This document shows positions 34,473 through 42,342 of a stretch of 54,914 bases of DNA, one piece after another (positions within the stretch are counted from its first letter, which is position 1; each line of letters starts with the position of its first letter). The stretch is from an uncultured Acidobacteriota bacterium. GTDB lineage: Bacteria > Acidobacteriota > Blastocatellia > Pyrinomonadales > Pyrinomonadaceae. The translations under genes were made by a program, and so were the position numbers. The stretch lies in assembly GCA_937871585.1 (NCBI GenBank), contig CALMPJ010000194.1, positions 1 to 54,914 of the forward strand, in the 5' to 3' direction. The notes beneath the pieces are model-generated. The model had not been told where the DNA came from. It saw nothing but the letters and a program-made list of their open reading frames with translations, and searched no databases.

Positions 34473-34553
34473 CGCAAAGACGCCAAGCCACAGAGACGCA
34501 AGGCTTGTTTTTTTCCCATTCTTTGCATCTTGGCGACTTTGCGACTTTGCGTT
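34471..34553. repeat. Inverted-repeat element, second copy of the 24577-24721 family
   Basis: Left arm AACGCAAAGACGCCAAGCC... (34471-34503) and right arm CTTTGCATCTTGGCGACTTT... ending GCGTT (34521-34553) are near reverse complements. The spacer is 17 bases with a T run. The element begins at the last bases of the hydrolase gene and ends 8 bases before the thioesterase ATG. Confidence 0.8.
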
Positions 34554-34561
34554 GAAAAATT

Positions 34562-34945
34562 ATGAGTACAGAAATACGAGATGCAGCGATACGACTGACG
34601 ATGATGCCGCGGGATACTAATGCTCACGGCACCGTTTTTGGTGGCGTGATTTTGAGTTACATCGACGTCGCCGGCGGCGTTGAGGCTGTCAGGCACACGA
34701 AACACGAGCGGTTTGTGACCGTGGCGATGAACGAGATCATTTTCCACGAACCAGTATTCATCGGCGATCTCGTCAGCTTTTATGCGAATACTGTTCGTGT
34801 CGGACGCACATCGATCACCGTCCACGTCGAGGTCGAAGCCGAACGCTTCGGCAGCCGCGGGCAAAAGGTTCGCGTAACGTCTGCCGATCTGACCTTTGTC
34901 GCGATCAATGAGCAAAGAGAGAAAATCGTGATAGGAGAAGCATAG
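34562..34945 (+). CDS. Acyl-CoA thioesterase, hotdog fold
   Basis: 127 residues. Hotdog-fold thioesterase of the YciA/ACOT type, hydrolysing acyl-CoA to free acid and CoA. Seen: RLTMMPRDTNAHGTVFGGVI with the N/GTVFGG helix motif, and ERFVTVAMNEIIFHEPVFIGDLVS. No signal peptide. No ribosome site is visible; the repeat element ends at 34553, 8 bases upstream of ATG 34562. Followed after 60 bases by a [2Fe-2S] ferredoxin gene. Confidence 0.85.
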   Translation: MSTEIRDAAIRLTMMPRDTNAHGTVFGGVILSYIDVAGGVEAVRHTKHERFVTVAMNEIIFHEPVFIGDLVSFYANTVRVGRTSITVHVEVEAERFGSRGQKVRVTSADLTFVAINEQREKIVIGEA

Positions 34946-35005
34946 TCAGCTTGCACGTCAGCGGTTCGGTGTGCGAAATTGGAAGTGCATTTACAAAATC
35001 AATAT

Positions 35006-35338
35006 ATGTCACAGATAATAGCTCAAACAGCAACGGGCACGGTGTCTTTCGAGGCGGAAGCGGGAACGAAACTTGTATTGGCTCTCGAAGACAACGGCGT
35101 AGATATTCTTCACCGCTGCGGTGGGAACGCGCGGTGTACGACTTGCCGCGTCGAGATCGTGGTTGGCGACGCTGGCGCTATGGGGCCGGACGAAGAGGCG
35201 ATACTTTCGACCAAAGGCGACCTTGCACCAAACACGCGTTTGTCATGTCAAATACGTTGCGAAAGTGATTTGGAAGTTAAAGTTATCAATCAGGCGAGCG
35301 TTGCCGGGATCGATGCGGGGACGCGGCCAGTTGACTAG
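35006..35338 (+). CDS. [2Fe-2S] ferredoxin
   Basis: 110 residues from ATG 35006; the frame extends to a TTG at 34979. Plant-type fold: VSFEAEAGTKLVLALEDNG, then cluster ligands in HRCGGNARCTTCRVEI (C-x5-C-x2-C) and a fourth Cys in RLSCQIRC. The IL-x-x-CGG-x-AxCTTC motif is like that of cyanobacterial/Chloroflexi low-potential ferredoxins. Redox partner is unknown; a role with a nearby monooxygenase (kmo uses NADPH, not Fd) is not shown. Confidence 0.88.
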   Translation: MSQIIAQTATGTVSFEAEAGTKLVLALEDNGVDILHRCGGNARCTTCRVEIVVGDAGAMGPDEEAILSTKGDLAPNTRLSCQIRCESDLEVKVINQASVAGIDAGTRPVD

Positions 35339-35352
35339 ATCTAATCATTAGA

Positions 35353-35405
35353 ACCACCCCGTCCGCCCAAGGCGGCGGCCACCCCTCCGTCGTAAGGAGG
35401 GGAGT
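35353..35405. repeat. Palindromic repeat before sodB
   Basis: Two small hairpins: CCGCC-CAA-GGCGG (35363-35375) and CCCCTCC-7-GGAGGGG (35382-35402). The ACCACCCC...GGAGGGGAG pattern looks like an intergenic repeat. The stem contains AAGGAGG, so it could mask or mimic a ribosome site; the true one, AAGGAG, is at 35411-35416. Confidence 0.6.
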
Positions 35406-35421
35406 TTAAGAAGGAGAAATC

Positions 35422-36030
35422 ATGGGAACAAGCACTACATATACTGCAAAGAGTTTTGACCTTTCCGACCTGACCGGCATCTCGAATGAGACGCTCGCGA
35501 TGCATTTCAAGTTATACGAAGGCTACGTCACGAACACAAACGTGCTCAATCAACGCATCGCTGACTTGATCGGTTCGGGCGAGCTCGACGCGACGCAAGT
35601 TGCTGCGTTTAGTGAACTTAAGCGTCGGTTCGGTTTTGAGTACAACGGTATGGTTCTGCACGAATACTATTTCGAGAATATGCAGAAACACGGCACAGGC
35701 GACCCTTCGACCGGCGATCAATTCATCAATGCGGCAGAAGCAAGCTTTGGAAGCTACGACGTCTGGAAGGCCGATTTTATGAACACCGGCAAGATGCGAG
35801 GCGTCGGCTGGGCAGCGGTTTACCAAGACCCTTCGAACGGCGCGATCTCAAATCACTGGATCAACCTCCACGAAACCGGCAACGTCGCCGGCTACAAACC
35901 GATCCTCATTATGGACGTCTGGGAACACGCGTTCATCAAGGATTACGCTCCGGCTGACCGACCAAAATACATCGAAGCATTTTTCGCAAATATCAATTGG
36001 GATGTTGTTAACGATCGACTATCAAAATAG
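35422..36030 (+). CDS. Iron/manganese superoxide dismutase
   Basis: 202 residues. Metal ligands: His in AMHFKLYEGYV, His in NGMVLHEYYFENM, and Asp/His in IMDVWEHAFIKDYA. The SELKRRFGFEYNG region and GVGWAAVYQDP are as expected. ATG 35422 follows AAGGAG by 5 bases. Cytoplasmic, no signal peptide. Removes superoxide made during aerobic respiration. A terminator follows at once. Metal (Fe or Mn) cannot be fixed from these motifs alone. Confidence 0.95.
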   Translation: MGTSTTYTAKSFDLSDLTGISNETLAMHFKLYEGYVTNTNVLNQRIADLIGSGELDATQVAAFSELKRRFGFEYNGMVLHEYYFENMQKHGTGDPSTGDQFINAAEASFGSYDVWKADFMNTGKMRGVGWAAVYQDPSNGAISNHWINLHETGNVAGYKPILIMDVWEHAFIKDYAPADRPKYIEAFFANINWDVVNDRLSK

Positions 36031-36057
36031 TTCAACAAACCCCTAAACGAAATTACT

Positions 36058-36091
36058 TGACGACACCTTAGGCAGATGTCGTCATTTTTTT
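36058..36091 (+). terminator. Intrinsic terminator of the superoxide dismutase gene
   Basis: TGACGACA (36058-36065) pairs with TGTCGTCA (36077-36084); an 11-base loop; seven T at 36085-36091. The next promoter begins immediately after it. Confidence 0.9.
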
Positions 36092-36092
36092 G

Positions 36093-36120
36093 TTGACACG
36101 CCCCCCCCCGAGAATATAAT
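36093..36120 (+). promoter_or_regulatory. Consensus sigma70 promoter with a C9 tract in its spacer
   Basis: Exact -35 TTGACA (36093-36098), a 16-base spacer that holds nine consecutive C (36101-36109), and exact -10 TATAAT (36115-36120). One added C would give the optimal 17-base spacer. It drives the Cys-rich secreted protein gene; ATG is 42 bases downstream, with GGAGG at 36151-36155. Confidence 0.8.
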
Positions 36121-36162
36121 GTGGTCGCCTAACAAGGAAATACTACAATTGGAGGCTTCAGA

Positions 36163-36810
36163 ATGTTTAGACAATTTTTCCTACTGTCTCTTATCCTAGC
36201 GGCTTGTTGCCTTTCAGCATATGCTCAGCCGAGTTGCTCTTGTTCTATACAAGGTCGATGCTCGGTCAGCCAATCCTGTAATTCTGGCTGGAACGCAGTT
36301 TGCGAATGCTCGGCTTCGGGATGCACATCTTCTTGCGTAAAAATTGCGGAAGAGAACAACTTTAGTTCGACGGGCTTCGATGATGCGTTAAAGTCTGGGA
36401 ATGCTAAAATGATTGAAACATACCTTTCGCGCTCGTCAGGCCGACAGGTTGAATTCATACCTCATCAACTCGGATCAAAGCTAGTCGCCCCGAAGAGCAC
36501 GCGAGAGGGCGATGAACTTTGGAAAGCTTTCTCCTTTCTCTCTCAAAAAGGCAGATTGAAAGTAAGCGGTCAAGATTTTTCGCACTGGATGAACGTTCGC
36601 GAGTTGCTAACTCGCGGCGATGAATACACGATTTGCTCGGATCAGGCGCTATCCGTTTTGCGCCATCTTGAGTTCTTAACTGGCAAGCGATTCACGGTCG
36701 TAAGTGGAGATGCAACTGTAGCATTGAGAGGTCCAATTACCGGAAACGGTGCCGCTGGAATACTCGAAATGCTCAAAAAAGTCGCAAGTATTGAAATAAC
36801 CGAGAATTAG
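36163..36810 (+). CDS. Cys-rich secreted protein of unknown function
   Basis: 215 residues. Signal peptide FRQFFLLSLILAACCLSAYA. The mature protein opens with eight Cys in about 35 residues (PSCSCSIQGRCSVSQSC, then VCECSASGCTSSC), a small disulfide-rich domain. The rest is a globular alpha/beta segment with DDALKSGNAKMIETYLS and GILEMLKKVASIEI. No family recognised. ATG 36163 has GGAGG seven bases upstream and the perfect promoter with the C9 tract ahead. Surface or periplasmic exposure is likely; the composition is somewhat more AT-rich than its neighbours. Confidence 0.75.
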   Translation: MFRQFFLLSLILAACCLSAYAQPSCSCSIQGRCSVSQSCNSGWNAVCECSASGCTSSCVKIAEENNFSSTGFDDALKSGNAKMIETYLSRSSGRQVEFIPHQLGSKLVAPKSTREGDELWKAFSFLSQKGRLKVSGQDFSHWMNVRELLTRGDEYTICSDQALSVLRHLEFLTGKRFTVVSGDATVALRGPITGNGAAGILEMLKKVASIEITEN

Positions 36811-36833
36811 CTCTTAATCACCAATTCTTGATG

Positions 36834-36916
36834 GCCACCTGCTAATGCGGGTGGCTTATCCTTGTAAACAGAGTATAATTTAGTCAGTATCCAACGGCCC
36901 GCTATAGCAGGCCGTT
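36834..36916. repeat. Pair of palindromic repeats upstream of lipA
   Basis: GCCACCTGC-TAAT-GCGGGTGGC (36834-36855) and AACGGCCCGC-TATA-GCAGGCCGTT (36893-36916), each with one mismatch. A TATAAT lies between them at 36874-36879. The second hairpin ends 8 bases before the lipA ATG. Confidence 0.7.
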
Positions 36917-36924
36917 CTGACTTT

Positions 36925-37836
36925 ATGATCGAAGATGGCGTTTTAGTCCAGAATTTCCTCAATCGAAAGGGCCGTGAGCGCCTCAAGAAGCCCGATTGGC
37001 TCAAGATCAAGCTTGGCGATCCGCGTAATCAGAATCAGGTTCTCGAACTGATCGATGGCCTGAATCTGCACACCGTTTGCCAGGAAGCGAAATGTCCGAA
37101 CATCTTTGAATGCTGGACCGACAAAACGGCGACGTTCATGCTTGGCGGAGACACTTGCACGCGGCATTGCGGTTTTTGTGCTGTCAACAAAGGCAAGCCG
37201 ATGGACCTTGATCCAATGGAACCGACGCACGTCGCCGAGGCCGTCAAACATCTCGATCTCAAACACGCTGTTATCACTTCGGTAAACCGAGACGATCTGC
37301 CCGACGGCGGCTCGATGCATTGGGCCGAGACGATCCTGAAAGTACGAGAGATGAACCCTACCTGTAAGGTCGAGGTGCTCATTCCCGATTTCAACGGCGA
37401 CGAAACTGCTCTTAACAACGTGCTGAACGCCCGTCCCGAAGTCCTCAATCACAACACCGAAACGATCGCACGTTTGTATCGCCGCGTTCGCCCTGACGCT
37501 AAATACAACCAAACGCTCGAATTGCTTGAACGCTCCGCACATTTCCGCGATACGCAATTCCCGGAAATGAAGACCAAAAGCGGCATCATGGCAGGGCTAG
37601 GCGAGGAATTCGAAGAGGTCGTCGATCTCATGCGCGACCTTCGCAGCGTCTCGTGCGACATTATGACCATCGGCCAATATCTGCAGCCCTACGAAAAACG
37701 CCTGCCCGTCGAACGCTACGTCACGCCCGAAGAGTTCGCCGAATGGAAGCGCATCGGCATGGATCTGGGCTTCAAACACGTCGAATCCTCACCGCTAACA
37801 CGCTCGTCGTATCATGCTAGGGAGCAAGCCGAATAG
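36925..37836 (+). CDS. lipA: Lipoyl synthase
   Basis: 303 residues. Radical SAM enzyme inserting sulfur at C6 and C8 of octanoyl groups on lipoyl domains. Auxiliary 4Fe-4S ligands C52, C57, C63 (TVCQEAKCPNIFEC) and radical SAM ligands C78, C82, C85 (CTRHCGFC) are present; the C-terminal RSSY motif (LTRSSYHAREQAE) provides the serine ligand. Length is normal. ATG 36925 is preceded by a palindrome, not a Shine-Dalgarno. A LipB or LplA partner is not in the window. Confidence 0.95.
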   Translation: MIEDGVLVQNFLNRKGRERLKKPDWLKIKLGDPRNQNQVLELIDGLNLHTVCQEAKCPNIFECWTDKTATFMLGGDTCTRHCGFCAVNKGKPMDLDPMEPTHVAEAVKHLDLKHAVITSVNRDDLPDGGSMHWAETILKVREMNPTCKVEVLIPDFNGDETALNNVLNARPEVLNHNTETIARLYRRVRPDAKYNQTLELLERSAHFRDTQFPEMKTKSGIMAGLGEEFEEVVDLMRDLRSVSCDIMTIGQYLQPYEKRLPVERYVTPEEFAEWKRIGMDLGFKHVESSPLTRSSYHAREQAE

Positions 37837-37865
37837 GCTTTAGCTGCGCTATAATTCGGTATATT

Positions 37866-38321
37866 ATGAACGAAACAGACAAGCAGAAAGCAATCGAAGT
37901 TCTCAACAAGATAATGGAATTGGAGTTGGCCGGTGTGGTGCGTTATACGCATTATGCGTTGATGGTATTTGGCTATAATCGAATTCCGATCGTGTCGTGG
38001 CTTAAAAGCAATGGCGACGAATCGTTGATGCATGCACATAAAGCCGGCGAGTTCGTAACGATGTTGGGCGGCCATCCGAGCCTCAAGATCGGAGCGTTGC
38101 TTGAGACGCACAAGCATGATATTGGCGACATACTTCGAGAGAGCTTTGAGCAGGAAAGCACGACGCTTGCAGCCTATTATGAATTGCTGGCCGAGGTCGA
38201 AGGCAAGTCCGTTTCACTTGAGGAATATGCTCGCGAGATGATCTTGCTTGAAGAACTGCACCTCGATGAGGTCAATAAAATGCTGAGGAAACCGGGCGAG
38301 ATCACGCCTTTTTCGGAATAA
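37866..38321 (+). CDS. Bacterioferritin-like protein
   Basis: 151-residue four-helix bundle. Ferroxidase-type Glu, Tyr and His residues: MELELAGVVRYTHYALM, then SLMHAHKAGEFVTMLGG and a third helix LRESFEQESTTLAAYYELL, with EELHLDEVNKML at the end. It resembles the bacterioferritin family more than Dps. Stores or detoxifies iron. The stop shares one base with the GNAT start (TAATG), so the two are translated together. Heme ligand Met was not confirmed. Confidence 0.82.
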   Translation: MNETDKQKAIEVLNKIMELELAGVVRYTHYALMVFGYNRIPIVSWLKSNGDESLMHAHKAGEFVTMLGGHPSLKIGALLETHKHDIGDILRESFEQESTTLAAYYELLAEVEGKSVSLEEYAREMILLEELHLDEVNKMLRKPGEITPFSE

Positions 38322-38827
38322 TGTTGATCACGGAAACCGAACGGTTACGCATTCGCGAAATGGACTCCGCGTTCGACGCGGAGTTTGTTTTTGCTCTGCT
38401 AAACTCTCCTAAGTTCCTACAGTACATCGGTGACCGCAATGTTCGGTCGGTTGAGCAGGCTGCGGATTTCATTGAAACTCGTTACCGGCAGAGCTATCGA
38501 GATCACGGTTACGGTCTGTACACCGTCGAGCTGCAAGACGGCACTTATCTCGGAATGTGCGGATTTGTGAAACGTCCACAATTCAACCTTCCCGATCTTG
38601 GATTTGCATTTTTGCCGGAGCACGAACGTAAAGGCTACGGCTTTGAATCAGCGACGGCGATGCTCGGCAACGGTCGTGATGTCCTCGGATTCTCACGCGT
38701 GTACGCGATCACTTCACAAGACAATGACGCTTCGGGTAAGCTACTCGAAAAGCTCGGTTTCAGATTTAACGGCATCGAAGAAATGCCCGACGGCGAACAA
38801 TTGAAGGTATTTTCCATCACGTTATGA
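38321..38827 (+). CDS. GNAT N-acetyltransferase (RimJ/RimL-like)
   Basis: 168 residues. Acetyl-CoA transferase of the RimJ/RimL type: LITETERLRIREMD, YTVELQDGTYLGMCGFVKRP, LGFAFLPEHERKGYGFESATAML with the pyrophosphate-binding loop, and YAITSQDNDASGKLLEKLGFRF. Substrate could be a ribosomal protein N-terminus, an amino sugar or an antibiotic; it cannot be read. Sits between the ferritin-like gene and lpxI, and overlaps lpxI start by 4 bases (ATGA). Confidence 0.87.
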   Translation: MLITETERLRIREMDSAFDAEFVFALLNSPKFLQYIGDRNVRSVEQAADFIETRYRQSYRDHGYGLYTVELQDGTYLGMCGFVKRPQFNLPDLGFAFLPEHERKGYGFESATAMLGNGRDVLGFSRVYAITSQDNDASGKLLEKLGFRFNGIEEMPDGEQLKVFSITL

Positions 38828-39621
38828 AATACGGCCTGATCGCCGGTAACGGCCAATTCCCTTTTCTTGTCATCGACGGTGCTCGGCGGCAAGGCATTGA
38901 ATTGGCGGTAGTTGCCATCAAGGAAGAGACCGATCCAAGAATCGACGAGGTCGCGTCATTTGTCCAGTGGGTCGGGATCGGCCAGCTTGGCAAGATGATC
39001 TCGTTTTTCAAAAAGAATGGCGTCGAGAAAGCGATAATGGCCGGTCAAGTAAAACACGTACAGATATTTTCCGGCTCAATTCCCGACCTCAGAATGGTCA
39101 AGATGCTGTGGAACCTGCCGCGTCGGAACACCAATGCGCTGATCGGCGGCGTTGCCGATGAGATGGCTAAGGAAGGCATCGAACTTATTGATTCCACACA
39201 CTTTATCCAAGATCAGCTTGCTCCAAACGGCGTTCTCACAAAGCGTAAACCGGACGACAATGAACTCGGAAATATTGAGTATGGCCTTCACGTCGCAAAC
39301 GAGCTAGGTCGTCTCGATCTCGGCCAAACAGTCGTAGTACGAGCAAAAGCATGTGTCGCGATCGAAGCGATGGAAGGCACTGATGCGACCATCAAACGTG
39401 CAGGCGAACTCGCCAATGGCAAACTTACCGTAGTAAAAGTCGCAAAACCTGAACAAGACATGCGTTTCGACGTGCCCGTTGTAGGCACGCCGACCATCGA
39501 GACAATGATCGCCGCCGGAGCAACTTGCCTTTCGGTCACGGCTGGCAAGACTCTGATCTTCGATCGTGAACAAATGATCGCTTTGGCCGACAAGCGTAAG
39601 ATCGCGATCATCGGTTCATAA
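38824..39621 (+). CDS. lpxI: UDP-2,3-diacylglucosamine diphosphatase LpxI
   Basis: 265 residues. DUF1009-type lipid A pyrophosphatase that cleaves UDP-2,3-diacylglucosamine to lipid X; used instead of LpxH in alpha-proteobacteria and several other phyla. Seen: YGLIAGNGQFPFLVIDGARR, KAIMAGQVKHV, NTNALIGGVADEMAKEGI and the C-terminal TPTIETMIAAGATCLSVTAG with the EKTLIFDRE-like end. No LpxH-like gene is present in the window. Same operon as the GNAT gene. Confidence 0.93.
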   Translation: MKYGLIAGNGQFPFLVIDGARRQGIELAVVAIKEETDPRIDEVASFVQWVGIGQLGKMISFFKKNGVEKAIMAGQVKHVQIFSGSIPDLRMVKMLWNLPRRNTNALIGGVADEMAKEGIELIDSTHFIQDQLAPNGVLTKRKPDDNELGNIEYGLHVANELGRLDLGQTVVVRAKACVAIEAMEGTDATIKRAGELANGKLTVVKVAKPEQDMRFDVPVVGTPTIETMIAAGATCLSVTAGKTLIFDREQMIALADKRKIAIIGS

Positions 39622-39689
39622 ATCGAAACAAAAACCGCCAATTCTCCGTAACTTACTCCAGCAATATCTATTTTTTTCTTGGAGAGAAC

Positions 39690-41345
39690 ATGAAACGAAC
39701 ATTCTTAGCGTTGCTGCTCACGGCGAGTTTTTCCGCACAGGCAACATTTGCACAAACGAACAAAGTCACGATCACACCCGCGGAGAAGAAGATCGCGGAA
39801 AATATCACCGCGGCTCAGATCAGCAATTATCTGTATTTTGTCGCGTCTGACGCAATGGGCGGCCGCGACACTCCTTCTGTCGGCCTTGATATTACTGCCG
39901 AATTCTTGAAGATGAACCTTCAGCGTTGGGGATTCAAACCGGCCGGCGACAATGGTACATTTTTTCAGAAGATGGCTCTCAAGCGAGATTCTATCGACCC
40001 GGCGGCGACATCGGTCGAGATCGGCGGACAAAAATATTCTTACGGTGAAGACATTGTCCGTGCATCGGGCAACGCTACAGGCAAAATGACCGCAAAGATC
40101 GTCTTTGCCGGTAACGGCTGGATGGTCAAGTCCAAAAATATCGATCCGTACGCGGGACTCGATGTAAAAGGCAAGATCATCGCTGTCTTTGGCGAAGGCC
40201 CGATGGGCGGCAGAAATCTAGTGCCACTGCCGTCAAATATCACACAAGCAGACCTGACCGGAACGCGCGGAAAGGACTGGGCTGATGCTGTAACTTACGC
40301 CCGTGAAAATGGAGCGGCAGGCGTCATGGTTCTCTCGTCAAAATTCCTGGCATCAAACTGGGGAGCCGTCACACAGATGTTTGGCCGTAGCCGAATGGTC
40401 GTCGAAAAACTCGCGGCACCGCAGGCAAATCCGCAGGGCGGGCCGGCGCCGACCGTATTCTTAGCATCGGAGAAGCTAGCGAACGCTGTGTTTGCAGGCG
40501 AAGCTGGGAATCCGCTCGCGGGCTATACGACTTCGTTCGAACTCACGAAAGATTTTAATTTCAGTATCGGCACAAAAACCGAAACAGCCTGGACGCAGAA
40601 CGTCGTCGCAGTTTGGGAAGGTAGCGATCCTGCCCTCAAGAACGAAATGGTCGCAGTTGGTGCCCATTACGATCACGTTGGCACAAATCCGAACGCTCCG
40701 GGCGAAGACAAGATCTGGAACGGTGCCGATGACGATGGTTCAGGAACCGTCGCAGTACTTTCTATCGCGGAGGCTCTTGCAAAGGCGCCAAAACGTCCGA
40801 AACGCTCCGTGCTTTTTGTTTGGCATGCAGGTGAAGAAAAGGGCCTTTGGGGAGCCGACTATTTCAACCGTTTCCCGACCGTGGATATCAAGAGTGTCAT
40901 TGCTCAGCTTAACATCGACATGATCGGTCGCAGCAAAAAGGACGGCGATACTAATCCGAAAAACAAAGAGCTGTCAGGTCCGAACGAGATCTATGTCATC
41001 GGCAAAGATATGATGAGCTCGACGCTCGGTGCAGTCGTTGACGGAACAAACAGCGGATTCCTCAAAATGGGCTACAACACCAAGTACGACGATCCGAACG
41101 ATCCGAATCGTTTCTTCTTCCGTTCGGACCACTTCCATTATGCTCAAAACGGAATTCCGGTAACGTTCTGGTTCGACGGCGAACACGAAGATTATCACCA
41201 ACCAGGCGATCATCCCGACAAGATCGACTATCAGAAGATGGAGAAGATCACCCGTACGATCTTCTTGACGATGTGGGAACTTACCGACCTCAAAGAAAGG
41301 CCAAAAGTTGATAAGGAACTTCCCGCTGAGCTCAAACAGCGATAG
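39690..41345 (+). CDS. Exported M28-family aminopeptidase with PA domain
   Basis: 551 residues. Signal peptide RTFLALLLTASFSAQATFAQ. Middle PA-type insert around residues 140-290 (IIAVFGEGPMGGRN and GVMVLSSKF). M28 zinc residues: GAHYDHVGTNP, NGADDDGSGT, WHAGEEKGLWGADYF, LNIDMIGR and the last His in DHFHYAQNGIPVTF. All appear intact. Digests peptides in the periplasm or outside. Flanked by a terminator at the 3' end; monocistronic. Confidence 0.92.
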   Translation: MKRTFLALLLTASFSAQATFAQTNKVTITPAEKKIAENITAAQISNYLYFVASDAMGGRDTPSVGLDITAEFLKMNLQRWGFKPAGDNGTFFQKMALKRDSIDPAATSVEIGGQKYSYGEDIVRASGNATGKMTAKIVFAGNGWMVKSKNIDPYAGLDVKGKIIAVFGEGPMGGRNLVPLPSNITQADLTGTRGKDWADAVTYARENGAAGVMVLSSKFLASNWGAVTQMFGRSRMVVEKLAAPQANPQGGPAPTVFLASEKLANAVFAGEAGNPLAGYTTSFELTKDFNFSIGTKTETAWTQNVVAVWEGSDPALKNEMVAVGAHYDHVGTNPNAPGEDKIWNGADDDGSGTVAVLSIAEALAKAPKRPKRSVLFVWHAGEEKGLWGADYFNRFPTVDIKSVIAQLNIDMIGRSKKDGDTNPKNKELSGPNEIYVIGKDMMSSTLGAVVDGTNSGFLKMGYNTKYDDPNDPNRFFFRSDHFHYAQNGIPVTFWFDGEHEDYHQPGDHPDKIDYQKMEKITRTIFLTMWELTDLKERPKVDKELPAELKQR

Positions 41346-41366
41346 TCTTAACTTCAATTTAGAAAC

Positions 41367-41392
41367 AAGAAGGCTTCGGCCTTCTTTTTTTT
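41367..41392 (+). terminator. Intrinsic terminator of the M28 gene
   Basis: AAGAAGGC-TTCG-GCCTTCTT (41367-41386) with a UUCG tetraloop, followed by a T run to 41392. The next gene is convergent. Confidence 0.93.
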
Positions 41393-41403
41393 GGGCCTCT
41401 TTT

Positions 41404-42222
41404 CTACCTCATTTGGATCTGACGATAGGCATCGGCTCGCTTCACTCCAAACTTCTTAGCCACTTTCTTAAGAGCTTCTTTGTGGTCAACGCCCGCGGCG
41501 ATCATTTCTGCATATCTCTCGCCAAGCTTGTCGTGATGAACATTCGACAACGCCTCCTTTGAAGACCTTTCGATAATAATAACGAGTTCTCCTTTCGAGA
41601 GGCGTTCGGTCGCGATCGTAGAGAGTTCAGACAATGTGCCGCGAACAAGTTCCTCATGCAATTTTGTCAGCTCTCGAGCTACTGCGGCTCGCCGGTTGCC
41701 GAGAACTTCGAAACAGTCGGAAAGCATCTTTGCGATTCGATGCGGCGACTCGTAAAACACTAATGTCGCCGGCACGCTGGTGAGCTCCTGCAAGCGACGT
41801 CGCCGGTCACCTTTTTTCGCCGGGAGAAATCCTCCGTAAAGCAAAGCGTCCGTCGGAAGACCGGACGAGATCGCTGCCGCAACGAACGCTGCCGCTCCGG
41901 GAACAGGCACGACCACGATTCCGGCATCGATCGCAGCTTTTACGATCACAAATCCCGGATCGCTGATCGCAGGCGTGCCTGCATCTGAGATCAACGCAAC
42001 CGACGCTCCGGCGAGCATCTTGTCGATCAATTCGTCGGTACGTTCGTGTTCGTTGTGTTCGTGATAGCTGACGAGTTTGTTAGAAATACGGAAATGATTG
42101 AGCAGCTTGATCGAATGGCGCGTGTCTTCGCAGGCTATTATCTCGACAGTTCGTAGAACTTCCACCGAGCGGAATGTCATGTCCTGCAAATTGCCGATCG
42201 GTGTTGCGACGAGGTAGAGCAA
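41404..42222 (-). CDS. rsmI: 16S rRNA (cytidine-1402 2'-O)-methyltransferase
   Basis: 272 residues. LYLVATPIGNLQDMTFRSVE at the N-terminus, CEDTRHSIKLLNHF, ALISDAGTPAISDPGF and SSGLPTDALLYGGFLP are diagnostic of RsmI (YraL), a SAM-dependent methylase with a tetrapyrrole-methylase-like fold. The C-terminus is KKFGVKRADAYRQIQ. Single gene, convergent with the M28 gene. Modifies the decoding centre of 16S rRNA. Confidence 0.95.
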   Translation of the reverse strand: MLYLVATPIGNLQDMTFRSVEVLRTVEIIACEDTRHSIKLLNHFRISNKLVSYHEHNEHERTDELIDKMLAGASVALISDAGTPAISDPGFVIVKAAIDAGIVVVPVPGAAAFVAAAISSGLPTDALLYGGFLPAKKGDRRRRLQELTSVPATLVFYESPHRIAKMLSDCFEVLGNRRAAVARELTKLHEELVRGTLSELSTIATERLSKGELVIIIERSSKEALSNVHHDKLGERYAEMIAAGVDHKEALKKVAKKFGVKRADAYRQIQMR

Positions 42223-42280
42223 GGAGTCCTTTACATCAAGAAAGACTTCCTGCCATCGACTAAACGATATTCTACTTTGT

Positions 42281-42320
42281 CAAAAAGAAAAAGCCCGCGA
42301 CCATTCGATCACGGGCTTTT
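42281..42320 (-). terminator. Intrinsic terminator of the Gly/Asn-rich gene
   Basis: On the minus strand a stem AAAGCCCGTGA/TCGCGGGCTTT (loop around TCGAATGG) at 42319-42290 is followed by a T run (42281-42290). It lies just after the stop at 42343. Confidence 0.85.
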
Positions 42321-42342
42321 GAGGTTCGTTCGCAAGCGAACG

